Source: a virus
IMG/VR virus record: IMGVR_UViG_3300035201_000238
Location: 1-20,119 of that record
Direction: 5' to 3' (one strand)
DNA: 20,119 nucleotides
The translations under genes and the position numbers were made by a program. This document shows positions 1 through 6,960 of the stretch, in pieces. Position 1 is the first letter of the stretch. Each line of letters starts with the position of its first letter. The notes beneath the pieces are model-generated. The model saw only the letters and a program-made list of their open reading frames with translations, had not been told where the DNA came from and searched no databases.

Positions 1-1
1 A

Positions 2-859
2 GATGTTGATTATATAGTTATTGGTGGCGGTGGTGCTGGTGGTGCTGCTGATCCTGGTGCATTTTCTGGTGGTGGAGGTGGTGGAGGTACTGTTCATGTA
101 AGAACAGGTCATCCTATTACCAATGGTACATTTCCAGTTATAAGCGGAAAAGGTGGTACTAATTCTGCCTCTACTCCATCTGCCGCAATCGGAGGCCTGT
201 CTTATAATAATGCGGGATCAGGTCAAAATGGAGTGGCATCTACTTGTTTTGGACTTACTGCTCCAGGTGGTGGCGGTGGTGGCGGTACTGGTACTGGCGG
301 TGCTGTTGGAGGATCTAGTGGTGGAGGATCTCATGGAGTTACAACTGTTAATACTGCTACAGGTGATGATTGGCCAGGAGCTGCACCTTTAGTATCTCCT
401 ACCAATGGATGGGGTAATCCTAATCATGCAGGAGCAGCTTCATTCCTAGGTGGTGGCGGTGGTGGTGCGGGTAGTGGTGGACCTCCTGCTAGTCGTGCTG
501 GTGGAGCTGGTATAGATCTTTCTCCTATGGTTGGAACAACATTTGGAGGAAATTCGTCAGCAGATAATAATACTGCTAGTGGTGGATTTTTTGCTGGTGG
601 AGGTGGTGCTGGACATTATAGTGGACCTAAAGCAGCTGGCGGTTCTGGTGGTGGTGGTCCTTCTGGTGGTCCTGCTGGTGGAAATGGTGCTCGTGCAGTA
701 TTAAGCACTGGTTCTGGTGGTGGTGCTGCTGATGGTGCTACGGCAAGTCATAACCCATGGAATGATCCAACACAACCAAATGGTACTTTTGGTACTGGTG
801 GTGGCGGCGGTCCTGGTATTGTTATAATTAGATTTCTAACCGCAGACCTAAGCACCTGA
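2..859 (+). CDS. Glycine-rich tail-fibre-type protein (5' end outside window)
   Basis: The reading frame is open from the window edge and ends at TGA 857-859, so the N-terminus is missing. The visible 285 residues are dominated by runs of glycine with interspersed Ser, Ala and Pro. An early segment reads DYIVIGGGGAGG and the end reads GGPGIVIIRF. These are the opening and closing signatures of the glycine-rich (polyglycine-lattice-like) domain found in many marine phage fibre and adhesin proteins. The second fibre at 2011-3108 has the same signatures, so the two are paralogues. I infer a distal fibre or receptor-contact role outside the cell. ATGs inside the frame (for example at 233) are only internal Met codons; the frame continues upstream without a stop. 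Confidence 0.85.
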   Translation, partial: DVDYIVIGGGGAGGAADPGAFSGGGGGGGTVHVRTGHPITNGTFPVISGKGGTNSASTPSAAIGGLSYNNAGSGQNGVASTCFGLTAPGGGGGGGTGTGGAVGGSSGGGSHGVTTVNTATGDDWPGAAPLVSPTNGWGNPNHAGAASFLGGGGGGAGSGGPPASRAGGAGIDLSPMVGTTFGGNSSADNNTASGGFFAGGGGAGHYSGPKAAGGSGGGGPSGGPAGGNGARAVLSTGSGGGAADGATASHNPWNDPTQPNGTFGTGGGGGPGIVIIRFLTADLST

Positions 860-865
860 TAAATA
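858..865 (+). promoter_or_regulatory. Late-type promoter motif GATAAATA
   Basis: GATAAATAACT lies 14 bases before ATG 879 and overlaps the TGA of the upstream fibre gene. T4 late promoters read TATAAATA, and cyanophage versions are similar. The same 11-mer recurs at 10527 before another probable virion gene, which supports a late-promoter role. Confidence 0.55.
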
Positions 866-878
866 ACTAAAAAGTCTA

Positions 879-1619
879 ATGACAAGAGCAAGAGACACTG
901 CACGATTAGTTAATCCAAATCAATTTACAATTGATGCGGCTAATAATAGAATTGGATTAGGTAGTGAAACTCCTGATGCTAAGTTGGATGTTGCTGGTAT
1001 TGTAAGTGCAACTGCGTATTATGGAGATGGATCAAACCTTGAAGGCGTTGCAAGTGCAGGATTAGGTACAGCAATTAGTGATAGTGGTGCACTTAGTGTC
1101 ATTTATTATACTGATAATACATTAACAGTCGGAGATGATACTACTGTTGATGTTCCTGCAACTTCCGATTCTAATGTTGCATACACACAATATGCTGAAG
1201 TTGCAGTTGCTGATACAAAAGATTTAATTATTGCTGATGGTGATGACTTTGTTCCTGATATTCTTGGTATTACAACTGATGGACCTGCAGGAACAATGGC
1301 AGGCGGTGGAAGAATACGTGTAGATAATATTTCAAGTAAGTCTGGAAGTGGTTCAGTTTACTTTAACGCTGGTGTTGATATCACTGGTGTTGGTACGGTT
1401 GCAACCTTAGAAAATACAACTTTAGGTTCTGCTAATGTTACTGTAACTGGTATTACTACATCAGCCAGTACCATTGTAGGATCTGCTGTAACCACGGATT
1501 CAGAAGGAATTAGAGCAGCAGGTATTGTAACTGCTACTAGTTTTACTGGTAATGGTGCTAACCTTACTGGACTGAATATCCCTGCTGGATTTACATGGGT
1601 TGAAGCATCACTGTTCTAA
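879..1619 (+). CDS. Virion fibre-like protein with repeated GDGSNL/GNGANL motifs
   Basis: This 246-residue protein starts MTRARDTARL, a style of N-terminus I associate with cyanophage structural proteins. Near residues 30-55 it has a head-like segment (LGSETPDAKLDVAGIVSA) followed by YYGDGSNLEG. Near the C-terminus it has a second copy of the unit, GIVTATSFTGNGANLTGL. Such units are typical of beta-rich phage fibre proteins and of proteins carrying S74-type chaperone tails, although no S74 peptidase domain is present. It is rich in Thr, Val, Gly and Asp and poor in Cys, as expected for an extracellular beta-structure. It lies between two glycine-rich fibres behind a late-type motif, so a tail or baseplate accessory role is inferred. 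The exact function is unknown. Confidence 0.75.
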   Translation: MTRARDTARLVNPNQFTIDAANNRIGLGSETPDAKLDVAGIVSATAYYGDGSNLEGVASAGLGTAISDSGALSVIYYTDNTLTVGDDTTVDVPATSDSNVAYTQYAEVAVADTKDLIIADGDDFVPDILGITTDGPAGTMAGGGRIRVDNISSKSGSGSVYFNAGVDITGVGTVATLENTTLGSANVTVTGITTSASTIVGSAVTTDSEGIRAAGIVTATSFTGNGANLTGLNIPAGFTWVEASLF

Positions 1620-1622
1620 ATA
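1616..1622 (+). promoter_or_regulatory. Late-type promoter motif CTAAATA
   Basis: CTAAATAC overlaps the stop codon TAA (1617-1619) of the preceding gene and lies about 20 bases before ATG 1642. It matches the cyanophage variant of the T4 late promoter. Confidence 0.5.
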
Positions 1623-1641
1623 CTAATAAAAGAAAAATACA

Positions 1642-2007
1642 ATGGCATTAGCACGCGGAAATTTAGGAAATGTTACAGCAGTAGGTGCTGGTAGTAGTAC
1701 TGCTGTTTATACTGTTGGATCGGCAAAGACAGCATATGTGAAAGCAGTGTTACTTCATAATTTGGATCAATCTAATGCTCAAAATGCAAGAATTCATGTA
1801 GTTCCTAATAGTGGTGGTAGTGCAGGAAGTGCAACATCTACTACACAGGTTGCAAGAATTGGTATTGGAACAGATGATACATTCTTCTTTGAACCTGCAT
1901 ATCCTATTACATTAGTGGCGAATGGAGATACAATTCAAGTAGAAAATGAAGGTACTGCTGCTACTGCTGCTCTTAATGTAATTGTGCTTGGTGATAAGGA
2001 GGCTTGA
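1642..2007 (+). CDS. Small structural-type protein, conserved in style with cyanophage virion proteins
   Basis: The 121-residue product starts MALARGNLGNVTAVGAGSS. It is rich in Ala, Gly, Thr and Val, with a segment (TAYVKAVLLHNLDQSNAQNA) that alternates hydrophobic and polar residues like a beta-sandwich. There is no signal peptide, membrane segment or catalytic motif. Its place between fibre genes and behind a late-type motif suggests a small virion decoration or fibre-accessory protein. The 3' end carries AAGGAGG (about 1996-2002), which is the ribosome binding site of the next gene. No specific family name can be given from the sequence alone. Confidence 0.7.
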   Translation: MALARGNLGNVTAVGAGSSTAVYTVGSAKTAYVKAVLLHNLDQSNAQNARIHVVPNSGGSAGSATSTTQVARIGIGTDDTFFFEPAYPITLVANGDTIQVENEGTAATAALNVIVLGDKEA

Positions 2008-2010
2008 TAA

Positions 2011-3108
2011 ATGGGCGTCAAAAATAATAAATTTAATGTTAGATCATCATGGTGGAATTCATATGTAAGTGGAAAATCCAAGGCATATAATACAGGACAA
2101 CTTGGTAGTACTCACCCTGGATCGTATGGAGTTAGTGGTGGAACAGAGATTACACCTGGAGATGGATATGTTTACCACTTCTTTACTACTGCAGGTTCAG
2201 AAGAAACTTTAACAAATAACGATCCTACAAAGTCAGCTGAGTATGTTATAATTGGTGGCGGTGGTGCTGGTGGTAATGGACCTGATACTGGTAATTATCG
2301 TGCTGCTGGTGGTGGTGGTTCTGGACTTTATAGGAGTGGACCAATTACTCTAAGTACTGGTGTAGGTTATAAATTATATGTTGCAAATGGAGCACCTCAA
2401 ACTAGTGGTCCCGATGGTGCTGCTCCATATCCCACTACTACTGGTGGTCGTGGTGGAGATGGTGAAAATAGTTGGTTAGTAGATCCGACAGCTGGTATTA
2501 GTTCTATTACTTCTGCTGGTGGCGGTGGTGGTGGTGGTGGAGCCAATACTCCTGTCGGGCGTTATACAGGGCAAGATGGTGGTTCTGGTGGTGGTTCTGG
2601 TGGATATGGTCCTGGTACTAAAGGAACAGGTAGTGGTGTAGATTATCCAGGTAGTCCCCCTTCTTTACCCTCACCTACTGATGGATGGGGTAATGATGGT
2701 GGCACATCTGACGGATCTAATGGTGGTGGCGGTGGTGGTGCCAGTAGTGTTGGTGGTCCTGGCGCTGGGACTTATAAGGGTGGTGATGGTATTGCTGCAT
2801 TTAATGGTTCTACAGGCATTCCACCTGCTTATGGAACACCAGGACCAACTGCTGGTAGATGGTTTGCTGCTGGTGGAGGCGGGGGTACTAGACCCACTGC
2901 TTCTGCTAATGTGCAACCAGGTGGTGTTGGTGGTGGCGGTGCTGGTGGTTGGAACCACGGTGGACCTCAAAGATATGGTATTCCAGGAACTACAAATACT
3001 GGTAGCGGTGGTGGTGGAACTGGTGGTGATAATTACCCAGCCACTGAAGCAAATGGTTTAGGTGGAGCTGGTGCACCAGGTATTATAATGATTAGATATC
3101 CAGCTTAA
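2011..3108 (+). CDS. Glycine-rich tail-fibre-type protein, complete
   Basis: A 365-residue protein. Its non-repetitive N-terminus (about residues 1-75, with SSWWNSYVSG and GDGYVYHFFT) probably attaches it to the virion. From about residue 78 it has AEYVIIGGGGAGG followed by nearly 280 residues of Gly-rich sequence. It closes with GAGAPGIIMIRYPA, the same end signature as the partial gene at the window start. The start is supported by AAGGAGG just upstream. GGT-rich coding DNA makes long false frames on both strands (for example 2671-2970 minus), which are composition artefacts. The likely role is a receptor-binding or adhesion fibre. The two paralogues within 3 kb may exchange sequence by recombination. 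Confidence 0.85.
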   Translation: MGVKNNKFNVRSSWWNSYVSGKSKAYNTGQLGSTHPGSYGVSGGTEITPGDGYVYHFFTTAGSEETLTNNDPTKSAEYVIIGGGGAGGNGPDTGNYRAAGGGGSGLYRSGPITLSTGVGYKLYVANGAPQTSGPDGAAPYPTTTGGRGGDGENSWLVDPTAGISSITSAGGGGGGGGANTPVGRYTGQDGGSGGGSGGYGPGTKGTGSGVDYPGSPPSLPSPTDGWGNDGGTSDGSNGGGGGGASSVGGPGAGTYKGGDGIAAFNGSTGIPPAYGTPGPTAGRWFAAGGGGGTRPTASANVQPGGVGGGGAGGWNHGGPQRYGIPGTTNTGSGGGGTGGDNYPATEANGLGGAGAPGIIMIRYPA

Positions 3109-3132
3109 TTAAGATAGAAATAAATTTTTGTT

Positions 3133-3945
3133 ATGAATCATACTTATTTTTTTATGGGTGGATTGGCCCGTAGTGGATCTACTTTATTGACTGCGATCTT
3201 GAATCAAAATCCAAACATATATGTCTCGGAACAATCTCCAGTCTGTGATTTGACCTATAAATTAAATATATTATTTGAAGAGAATACATTTTATAAAGCA
3301 TGTTCTAATGTAGATGCAAGGACTAATGTTGTTAGGTCTTTGATTGATAATTACTATTATAATAGACCTGAACCCATTATTATTGATAAGTTTGGGTCAT
3401 GGGGAACACAATATAATCTTAGTATGATTCAAGCTTTGTATACTGAGGATGCAAAGATAATTTGTCCTGTAAGAGATATTATAGAGATATTCGCATCCAA
3501 TTTAGTATTAATAAAGAAGAATAAAACAAAGTCTTATATTGATAGGATGTTAGAGGAGCGTGATATAGAGTTATCTGATGAGAATAGGTGTGAATTTATT
3601 TTTGATGGTACTGATGGTGGACTTAAACATCAATTTTTTGCGTTAGAGCAGTGTATGAATAAGGAGAAGAGAGAATGTTTTCACCTTATAGAGTATAATG
3701 ATCTGGTTGACAATCCTCAAGAGGTATTGTATGATTTGTATGATTTTCTGAATATTGGAAGATATCAGCATAACTATGACTCAATAAAATATGAAGCAAA
3801 GTCTAGAGATGCTGTGTATTATGGGATGCCTGGATTACATGATGTAAGAGAGAGTATATCTAAAACATCTGTGAATCCAGAAGATATAGTGCCTCCATCA
3901 ATCATCAAGAAGTATCGTGATATAGAATTTTGGAGAGATGATTAA
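3133..3945 (+). CDS. Sulfotransferase family protein
   Basis: This 270-residue protein begins with a beta-strand and a loop, FFMGGLARSGSTLL (residues 6-19). That matches the PAPS 5'-phosphosulfate loop (usually PxxRSGSTLL) of sulfotransferases. A second segment, CPVRDIIEIFASNL (residues 111-124), supplies the Arg (114) and Ser (122) that contact the 3'-phosphate of PAPS in this family. The expected reaction is transfer of sulfate from PAPS to a hydroxyl group on a peptide or glycan. The acceptor is unknown. Length is normal for the single-domain family. The stop overlaps the start of the oxygenase gene (TAATG at 3943-3947), so the two are probably translationally coupled. The neighbouring fibre genes raise the possibility that virion or host-surface molecules are the substrate; that is inference. 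Confidence 0.85.
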   Translation: MNHTYFFMGGLARSGSTLLTAILNQNPNIYVSEQSPVCDLTYKLNILFEENTFYKACSNVDARTNVVRSLIDNYYYNRPEPIIIDKFGSWGTQYNLSMIQALYTEDAKIICPVRDIIEIFASNLVLIKKNKTKSYIDRMLEERDIELSDENRCEFIFDGTDGGLKHQFFALEQCMNKEKRECFHLIEYNDLVDNPQEVLYDLYDFLNIGRYQHNYDSIKYEAKSRDAVYYGMPGLHDVRESISKTSVNPEDIVPPSIIKKYRDIEFWRDD

Positions 3946-4544
3946 TGAGTTATGCAATTGAGCAGTTGTTTGTAAGTAAATTATATTATACTGTGGTAAG
4001 TGATTATCAGGTCATAAACAATCAGATTGAGCAGAGGATAGATGAGGTTGATTTCCAATATACGTCAAAATGGGGCAAGACACATCTTCTCTCTGGTTTT
4101 GGTAAAGATGTAATAAAAAAACACCGATTTGATTTATTATCTAAGGCAATAGATAAACATTTAGAAAATTATTGTTCTGAATTAAATTTTAAGAAAATAA
4201 AGTATAATCGTACATCATGGATATCAAAGTTTTCTCCTGGTGATTATGCACATGTTCATGGTCATGCCGATGTTGATATAGCGGGTGTCTATTATTATAA
4301 AACAAATAAAGAAGATGGAAATCTATATTTTCAAACTCCTAATCCTCATTTGGAGTCTAGTTTATGCTATGTGGATCAAGGACAACGATGGAGACATTTT
4401 CCAGAGGAAGGTAAATTGCTTTTATTTCCTGGTTGGTTGAAGCATGGAGTAACAACAAATGAAACTGAAGATACTAGAATGAGTATATCCTTTAATATTA
4501 TATTTCATCATGATGCTTTTTCTACAGGAACAGCAATGAAGTGA
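3945..4544 (+). CDS. Putative 2-oxoglutarate/Fe(II)-dependent oxygenase
   Basis: The 199-residue protein has the pattern of the 2OG-FeII_Oxy_5 (TIGR02466-like) family common in cyanophages. FSPGDYAHVHGHADVDIAGVYYY (residues 96-118, His-rich) contains the proximal iron ligands. GNLYFQTPNPH (125-135) follows, and then LLLFPGWLKHGVT (158-170) with the distal His 167. The 2-oxoglutarate-binding Arg 178 sits in DTRMSISFNI. Such enzymes usually hydroxylate proteins or small molecules using O2 and 2-oxoglutarate; the substrate here is unknown. It overlaps the sulfotransferase stop by one base and ends a transcription unit: a dyad lies just after its TGA. Confidence 0.85.
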   Translation: MSYAIEQLFVSKLYYTVVSDYQVINNQIEQRIDEVDFQYTSKWGKTHLLSGFGKDVIKKHRFDLLSKAIDKHLENYCSELNFKKIKYNRTSWISKFSPGDYAHVHGHADVDIAGVYYYKTNKEDGNLYFQTPNPHLESSLCYVDQGQRWRHFPEEGKLLLFPGWLKHGVTTNETEDTRMSISFNIIFHHDAFSTGTAMK

Positions 4545-4545
4545 G

Positions 4546-4563
4546 GACACTTAAAGAACTGTC
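4546..4563 (+). repeat. Junction dyad copy 1
   Basis: GACACTT-AAAG-AACTGTC, followed by ACACA. It is an inverted repeat with one mismatch per arm, one base after the oxygenase stop. It is about 30 bases upstream of TATACT (4595-4600) and belongs to the dyad family described under findings. Confidence 0.6.
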
Positions 4564-4594
4564 ACACAAAATCTCCATAAGTCTTTGAGTGTTC

Positions 4595-4609
4595 TATACT
4601 ACATGTAGT
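4595..4609 (+). promoter_or_regulatory. Probable -10 element with adjoining palindrome
   Basis: TATACT at 4595-4600 is a good -10 sequence. It partly overlaps a perfect 12-base palindrome, ACTACATGTAGT (4598-4609), at the expected transcription start. I see no convincing -35. The site lies between the end of the oxygenase unit and the small ORF plus SprT-like gene. Confidence 0.4.
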
Positions 4610-4621
4610 TACAAGGCACCT

Positions 4622-4732
4622 ATGAGGTATTCGACATCAGAGAAGTTAATCTTCATTACATCTTTCGTAGTGATGATGAACTGGGGTGTTAGACTGACTC
4701 AATCAGTGATTACTCATGCTTTATTTTGATTC
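4622..4732 (+). CDS. Small hydrophobic protein (36 aa)
   Basis: ATG 4622 opens a 36-codon frame encoding MRYSTSEKLIFITSFVVMMN, then a mixed hydrophobic tail ending in THALF. One membrane helix (residues 9-27) with a basic N-terminus is plausible. AAGG lies eight bases upstream. The stop overlaps the following gene by 17 bases, a common arrangement in this window. It may equally be an untranslated leader that happens to be open. No family is recognised. Confidence 0.4.
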
Positions 4733-5132
4733 AACAGGATACCGCACCAGAGCGGTCTGCAAGGACGCTGTAGTATGGTTTGTGAACAAATACCTGCCCA
4801 GGTATAAATTAGACATTCAAGTGAATCACAGAGGTTTAAAGAGAGAAGGTGTGCAAGGATGGTGTAATATAGAAGGTGATAATTATAGACCTCGATCCTT
4901 TTTTATTGAGATACATAATCGTTTGGATGAGGATGAGTATCTTCGTACATTGTTCCATGAATTGATTCATGTAAAACAATTTGTTAAAGGAGAACTTAAA
5001 GATAGGAGATCACATAAGTATTGGAAGAATGAAGACATATCAAATACAGAATATGATGATGATCCATCTGAAATAGAAGCAAGAGAAATGGAGGAAGTTT
5101 TACTTGAAAAGTATAGAGAGACACAGGTATGA
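4716..5132 (+). CDS. SprT-like zinc metallopeptidase domain protein
   Basis: The 138-residue product has the zinc-protease motif HELIHVKQ (residues 81-88: His 81, Glu 82, His 85). About 35 residues later comes DPSEIEAREME, where a Glu (119 or 121) is the likely third ligand. The preceding region holds the strands expected of the compact SprT-like fold (YKLDIQV, FFIEIHNRL). Host SprT/Spartan proteins act on DNA-protein crosslinks. Short phage members are mostly uncharacterised, so protein cleavage in the host cytoplasm is the safest statement. There is no signal peptide. The 3' end overlaps the next gene by 29 bases. Confidence 0.75.
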   Translation: MLYFDSTGYRTRAVCKDAVVWFVNKYLPRYKLDIQVNHRGLKREGVQGWCNIEGDNYRPRSFFIEIHNRLDEDEYLRTLFHELIHVKQFVKGELKDRRSHKYWKNEDISNTEYDDDPSEIEAREMEEVLLEKYRETQV

Positions 5133-5580
5133 TGGTGATAAGATAATTCATACTAGAAGAATAGTATTTGAACCCTATCGTTACTGTGAGTTAAATATGT
5201 GTTTGGTCATGGGGTTAATACAGCGTAATTTAACACCAGATTTGTTGAGAAATAAAAAATTGGCGTATCCTGGAGATATTCAGACAAATAAATGGTATGG
5301 GCATTGTTATCATGCGACACAAGCGTTGTATTATATAATGGATACTGACCAATTAGTACCGATGAGTGCTGAAGATTATCGTGGTGAGAAGCATTGGTGG
5401 TTGCAAAATGGAAAGAGGTTATATGATGCTACATCAGATCAGTATTATGTTGCAGGTAAAGTACCTCCTCATCATAATGGAAAGAAAGATAGGTGGTATG
5501 GGTGGAAGCAAAGACCACATCAAGCAACTTTAAACTTAATGGTAAAAGTTTTGGGAGATAGAATTGTGACAAAAAATTAA
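5104..5580 (+). CDS. Hypothetical protein with Cys-His-Asp arrangement (possible papain-fold enzyme)
   Basis: A 158-residue frame with TTG as the best start. GGAGG lies nine bases upstream at 5091-5095, while the first in-frame ATG (5197) would remove about 31 residues. The protein contains YGHCYHATQALYY (Cys 68 at a helix start), EKHWWLQNGKRLYDATSDQY (His 97, Asp 108, Gln 113) and a basic C-terminal part. Cys, then His, then Asp at these spacings resembles transglutaminase-like or NlpC/P60-like folds, but no family match can be confirmed by eye. The gene overlaps the SprT-like gene by 29 bases, so the two may be co-translated. The TAA sits inside a dyad (5567-5586). Confidence 0.65.
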   Translation: MKSIERHRYDGDKIIHTRRIVFEPYRYCELNMCLVMGLIQRNLTPDLLRNKKLAYPGDIQTNKWYGHCYHATQALYYIMDTDQLVPMSAEDYRGEKHWWLQNGKRLYDATSDQYYVAGKVPPHHNGKKDRWYGWKQRPHQATLNLMVKVLGDRIVTKN

Positions 5581-5586
5581 CTGTCA
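5567..5586 (+). repeat. Junction dyad copy 2
   Basis: TGACAAAA-AATT-AACTGTCA, with GTGACA/TGTCAC as outer arms (5566-5587). It contains the TAA stop of the upstream gene at 5578-5580. TATACT follows at 5622-5627. Confidence 0.55.
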
Positions 5587-5621
5587 CATGGAATAACTAT
5601 TTTTTATTTTTTATGCTATGC

Positions 5622-5627
5622 TATACT
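5622..5627 (+). promoter_or_regulatory. Probable -10 element (TATACT)
   Basis: TGCTATACTTAAT lies 16 bases before ATG 5644 and after a T-rich stretch. No clear -35 is seen at the right spacing. It follows dyad copy 2, as at other unit boundaries. Confidence 0.4.
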
Positions 5628-5643
5628 TAATCGGATATATAAA

Positions 5644-5838
5644 ATGAAAGCAGAATTTATTTGTGTTAAACCACGATCAATTGTTGCACAAGATAGATTT
5701 GATAATGATATGGATAGACTCCATTCATGTCGCGTAGTTAAACGTGATCATGGTAAGGTGATCCTTGATTCTATATCACGTCGTTATGCGTTTGAAATGT
5801 TTGAGAGTGGTGATGACAATTGGGAGGTAATTAAGTGA
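5644..5838 (+). CDS. Hypothetical protein (64 aa)
   Basis: MKAEFICVKPRSIVAQDRFD begins a 64-residue mixed-charge soluble protein. It looks like a small beta-rich domain (FICVKPRSIV, CRVVKRDHGKVILDSIS). There is no motif that I recognise. It is the first gene after a probable promoter and lies three bases upstream of the next start, so it probably heads a small operon running to 6444. Confidence 0.6.
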   Translation: MKAEFICVKPRSIVAQDRFDNDMDRLHSCRVVKRDHGKVILDSISRRYAFEMFESGDDNWEVIK

Positions 5839-5841
5839 GTT

Positions 5842-6138
5842 ATGTTGAGATCTATTGAATTTCCACATACACCACCAATTGGATACTCTTATGAAACAAA
5901 ACAATTCAAAAGTAATGTGGTTTCTATATGGTTGCATCATCATTACGAGTACGTCTATTCTAGTGAACTTGTTTCAACCATCTGGGGATTCTACAACACC
6001 AAGAAAAGATGCTACTTTGCGCCTATTACATCCACCAAGTGTGGAAATAAGGTAGATATATTGGAAACAACACCTTATACTGCTATGGTTCCTAATTACA
6101 ATCCGTTAGAAGCATTACTTTATTCTAGAGAGGACTAA
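5842..6138 (+). CDS. Hypothetical protein (98 aa)
   Basis: A 98-residue protein rich in Tyr, His and Ser (WLHHHYEYVYSSELVSTIWG, FYNTKKRCYFAPITS). The WGFYNTKKRCYFAPI segment, with its basic and aromatic residues, is reminiscent of small nucleic-acid-associated phage proteins, but this is weak. ATG 5842 follows the preceding TGA by three bases, with GGGAGG rather far upstream (5822). Its TAA overlaps the next ATG (TAATG at 6136-6140). Function unknown. Confidence 0.65.
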   Translation: MLRSIEFPHTPPIGYSYETKQFKSNVVSIWLHHHYEYVYSSELVSTIWGFYNTKKRCYFAPITSTKCGNKVDILETTPYTAMVPNYNPLEALLYSRED

Positions 6139-6287
6139 TGACAAAGAAATTATTTAAAAAAGAAAAGAAAGGGCATGAAGAAGTATGGGAGTGGGAAGAA
6201 ACTTCTGAAGTAAGAGAAGCGTTGAATAGATTGCATCGTGATATTAAAGATAAGGTTAAGGAGGTGAGTGATGAACATCCTGAATGA
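6138..6287 (+). CDS. Small charged hypothetical protein (49 aa)
   Basis: ATG 6138 overlaps the previous stop and encodes MTKKLFKKEKKGHEEVWEWE, then a helical, alternating charged tail (REALNRLHRDIKDKVKEV). The N-terminus is strongly basic and the C-terminus acidic. The coupled start and the following overlap with the next gene (17 bases) argue that it is translated. Function unknown. Confidence 0.55.
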   Translation: MTKKLFKKEKKGHEEVWEWEETSEVREALNRLHRDIKDKVKEVSDEHPE

Positions 6288-6444
6288 TAATGTAAGATAT
6301 CAACCAGAATTTAATTCTGTGTTAGATGAAGTTGATATTCTTAAAGAGCGTGTTGGTGAGTTAGAGAATGAGAATGCTCGTCTTTATAAACTTCTTGAGT
6401 CATTGGATGAGCGTATTAATATTCTAATAAATGAACCTACTTGA
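6271..6444 (+). CDS. Small coiled-coil protein (57 aa)
   Basis: ATG 6271 is preceded by AAGGAGG six bases upstream, one of the best ribosome binding sites in the window. The 57 residues are mainly one coiled coil (heptad-like LDEVDILKERVGELENENAR and LYKLLESLDERINIL, residues 18-53). It is probably an oligomeric adaptor or scaffold. There is no known family. Its stop TGA overlaps TTGACA (6441-6446), a possible -35 for the ferredoxin gene. Confidence 0.65.
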   Translation: MNILNDNVRYQPEFNSVLDEVDILKERVGELENENARLYKLLESLDERINILINEPT

Positions 6445-6464
6445 CACCCGTGCTACAATAAATA
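6441..6464 (+). promoter_or_regulatory. Ferredoxin gene promoter region (TTGACA plus AATAAATA)
   Basis: TTGACA is at 6441-6446 and CAATAAATAC at 6456-6465. The second matches the late-type motif and lies about 25 bases before ATG 6490. The two are too close to act together as -35/-10 (TACAAT at 6454 leaves only 7 bases). The late-type element is the better supported one. Confidence 0.45.
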
Positions 6465-6489
6465 CATCGAGTTTGTAAGGATTATTCTA

Positions 6490-6786
6490 ATGGCATCCTA
6501 TTCTGTAACGCTACGTTCTCCTGATGGTACTGAGAATACTTTTGATTGTCCTGAGGATGAATACATTCTTGATACTGCAGAAGAGCAAGGATTAGACCTT
6601 CCGTTCTCTTGTCGTGCAGGTGCATGTTCTTCCTGTGCAGGTAAAGTATTGGAAGGGACGGTGGATCAAGAAGACCAGAGTTTTTTGGATGATGATCAAG
6701 TTAAAGAGGGTTTTGCTCTGTTGTGTGTTGCCTACCCCACATCTGATTGTGTGATTGAAACTGAAAAGGAGGAACAATTGTACTAA
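6490..6786 (+). CDS. petF: Plant-type [2Fe-2S] ferredoxin
   Basis: This 98-residue protein matches photosynthetic ferredoxin over its whole length. The cluster ligands are Cys 41, 46, 49 and 79, in [12 protein letters not shown] and LLCVAYP. The acidic C-terminal end (ETEKEEQLY) is the usual partner-binding surface. In the host it would carry electrons from photosystem I to ferredoxin-dependent enzymes; cyanophages use such copies for bilin reductases or nucleotide synthesis. No partner enzyme is in this window. Cys 20 is an additional, non-ligand cysteine. ATAAGGATT lies upstream of the ATG. The stop TAA is inside a late-type CTAAATA motif. Confidence 0.95.
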   Translation: MASYSVTLRSPDGTENTFDCPEDEYILDTAEEQGLDLPFSCRAGACSSCAGKVLEGTVDQEDQSFLDDDQVKEGFALLCVAYPTSDCVIETEKEEQLY

Positions 6787-6789
6787 ATA
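6783..6789 (+). promoter_or_regulatory. Late-type promoter motif CTAAATA
   Basis: CTAAATACC contains the ferredoxin stop codon (6784-6786) and lies about 35 bases before ATG 6823. A TATACTT at 6815-6821 just ahead of that ATG is a second, weaker candidate. Confidence 0.4.
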
Positions 6790-6822
6790 CCTTTTCAGTA
6801 CAAATGTTTAAAGTTATACTTA

Positions 6823-6960
6823 ATGAAGGATAGAAAAGCAGCAAAACGTATTATTAAGGTTGCGAAAAAGCACCCAGATTGGTATACTGAATCTGATGTG
6901 CAGTATGCTAAATTGATTAAAAAGCAGACTAAAAAGCAAAGGGTTGGATTATGTACTTAG
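6823..6960 (+). CDS. Small basic protein (45 aa)
   Basis: ATG 6823 encodes MKDRKAAKRIIKVAKKHPDW, then YTESDVQYAKLIKKQTKKQR and a short end. It is very Lys/Arg-rich and helical, with an HPDWYT...DVQYAK core of a type that I have seen in several cyanophages. A nucleic-acid or acidic-protein binding role is possible. Its stop overlaps the next gene's start region by ten bases. Confidence 0.65.
   Translation: MKDRKAAKRIIKVAKKHPDWYTESDVQYAKLIKKQTKKQRVGLCT

Noticed and set aside
2005-2012. GATAAATG before the second fibre as a late promoter
   Set aside because: It runs into the start codon, leaving no space for a transcript start.
2671-2970. A 99-residue minus-strand frame within the second fibre gene
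   Set aside because: It is a composition artefact of GGT/GGA repeats, rich in Thr and Ser, with no start signal or homology.
6592-6777. A minus-strand frame opposite ferredoxin
   Set aside because: Antisense to a clear gene, with no ribosome binding site and no protein-like pattern.
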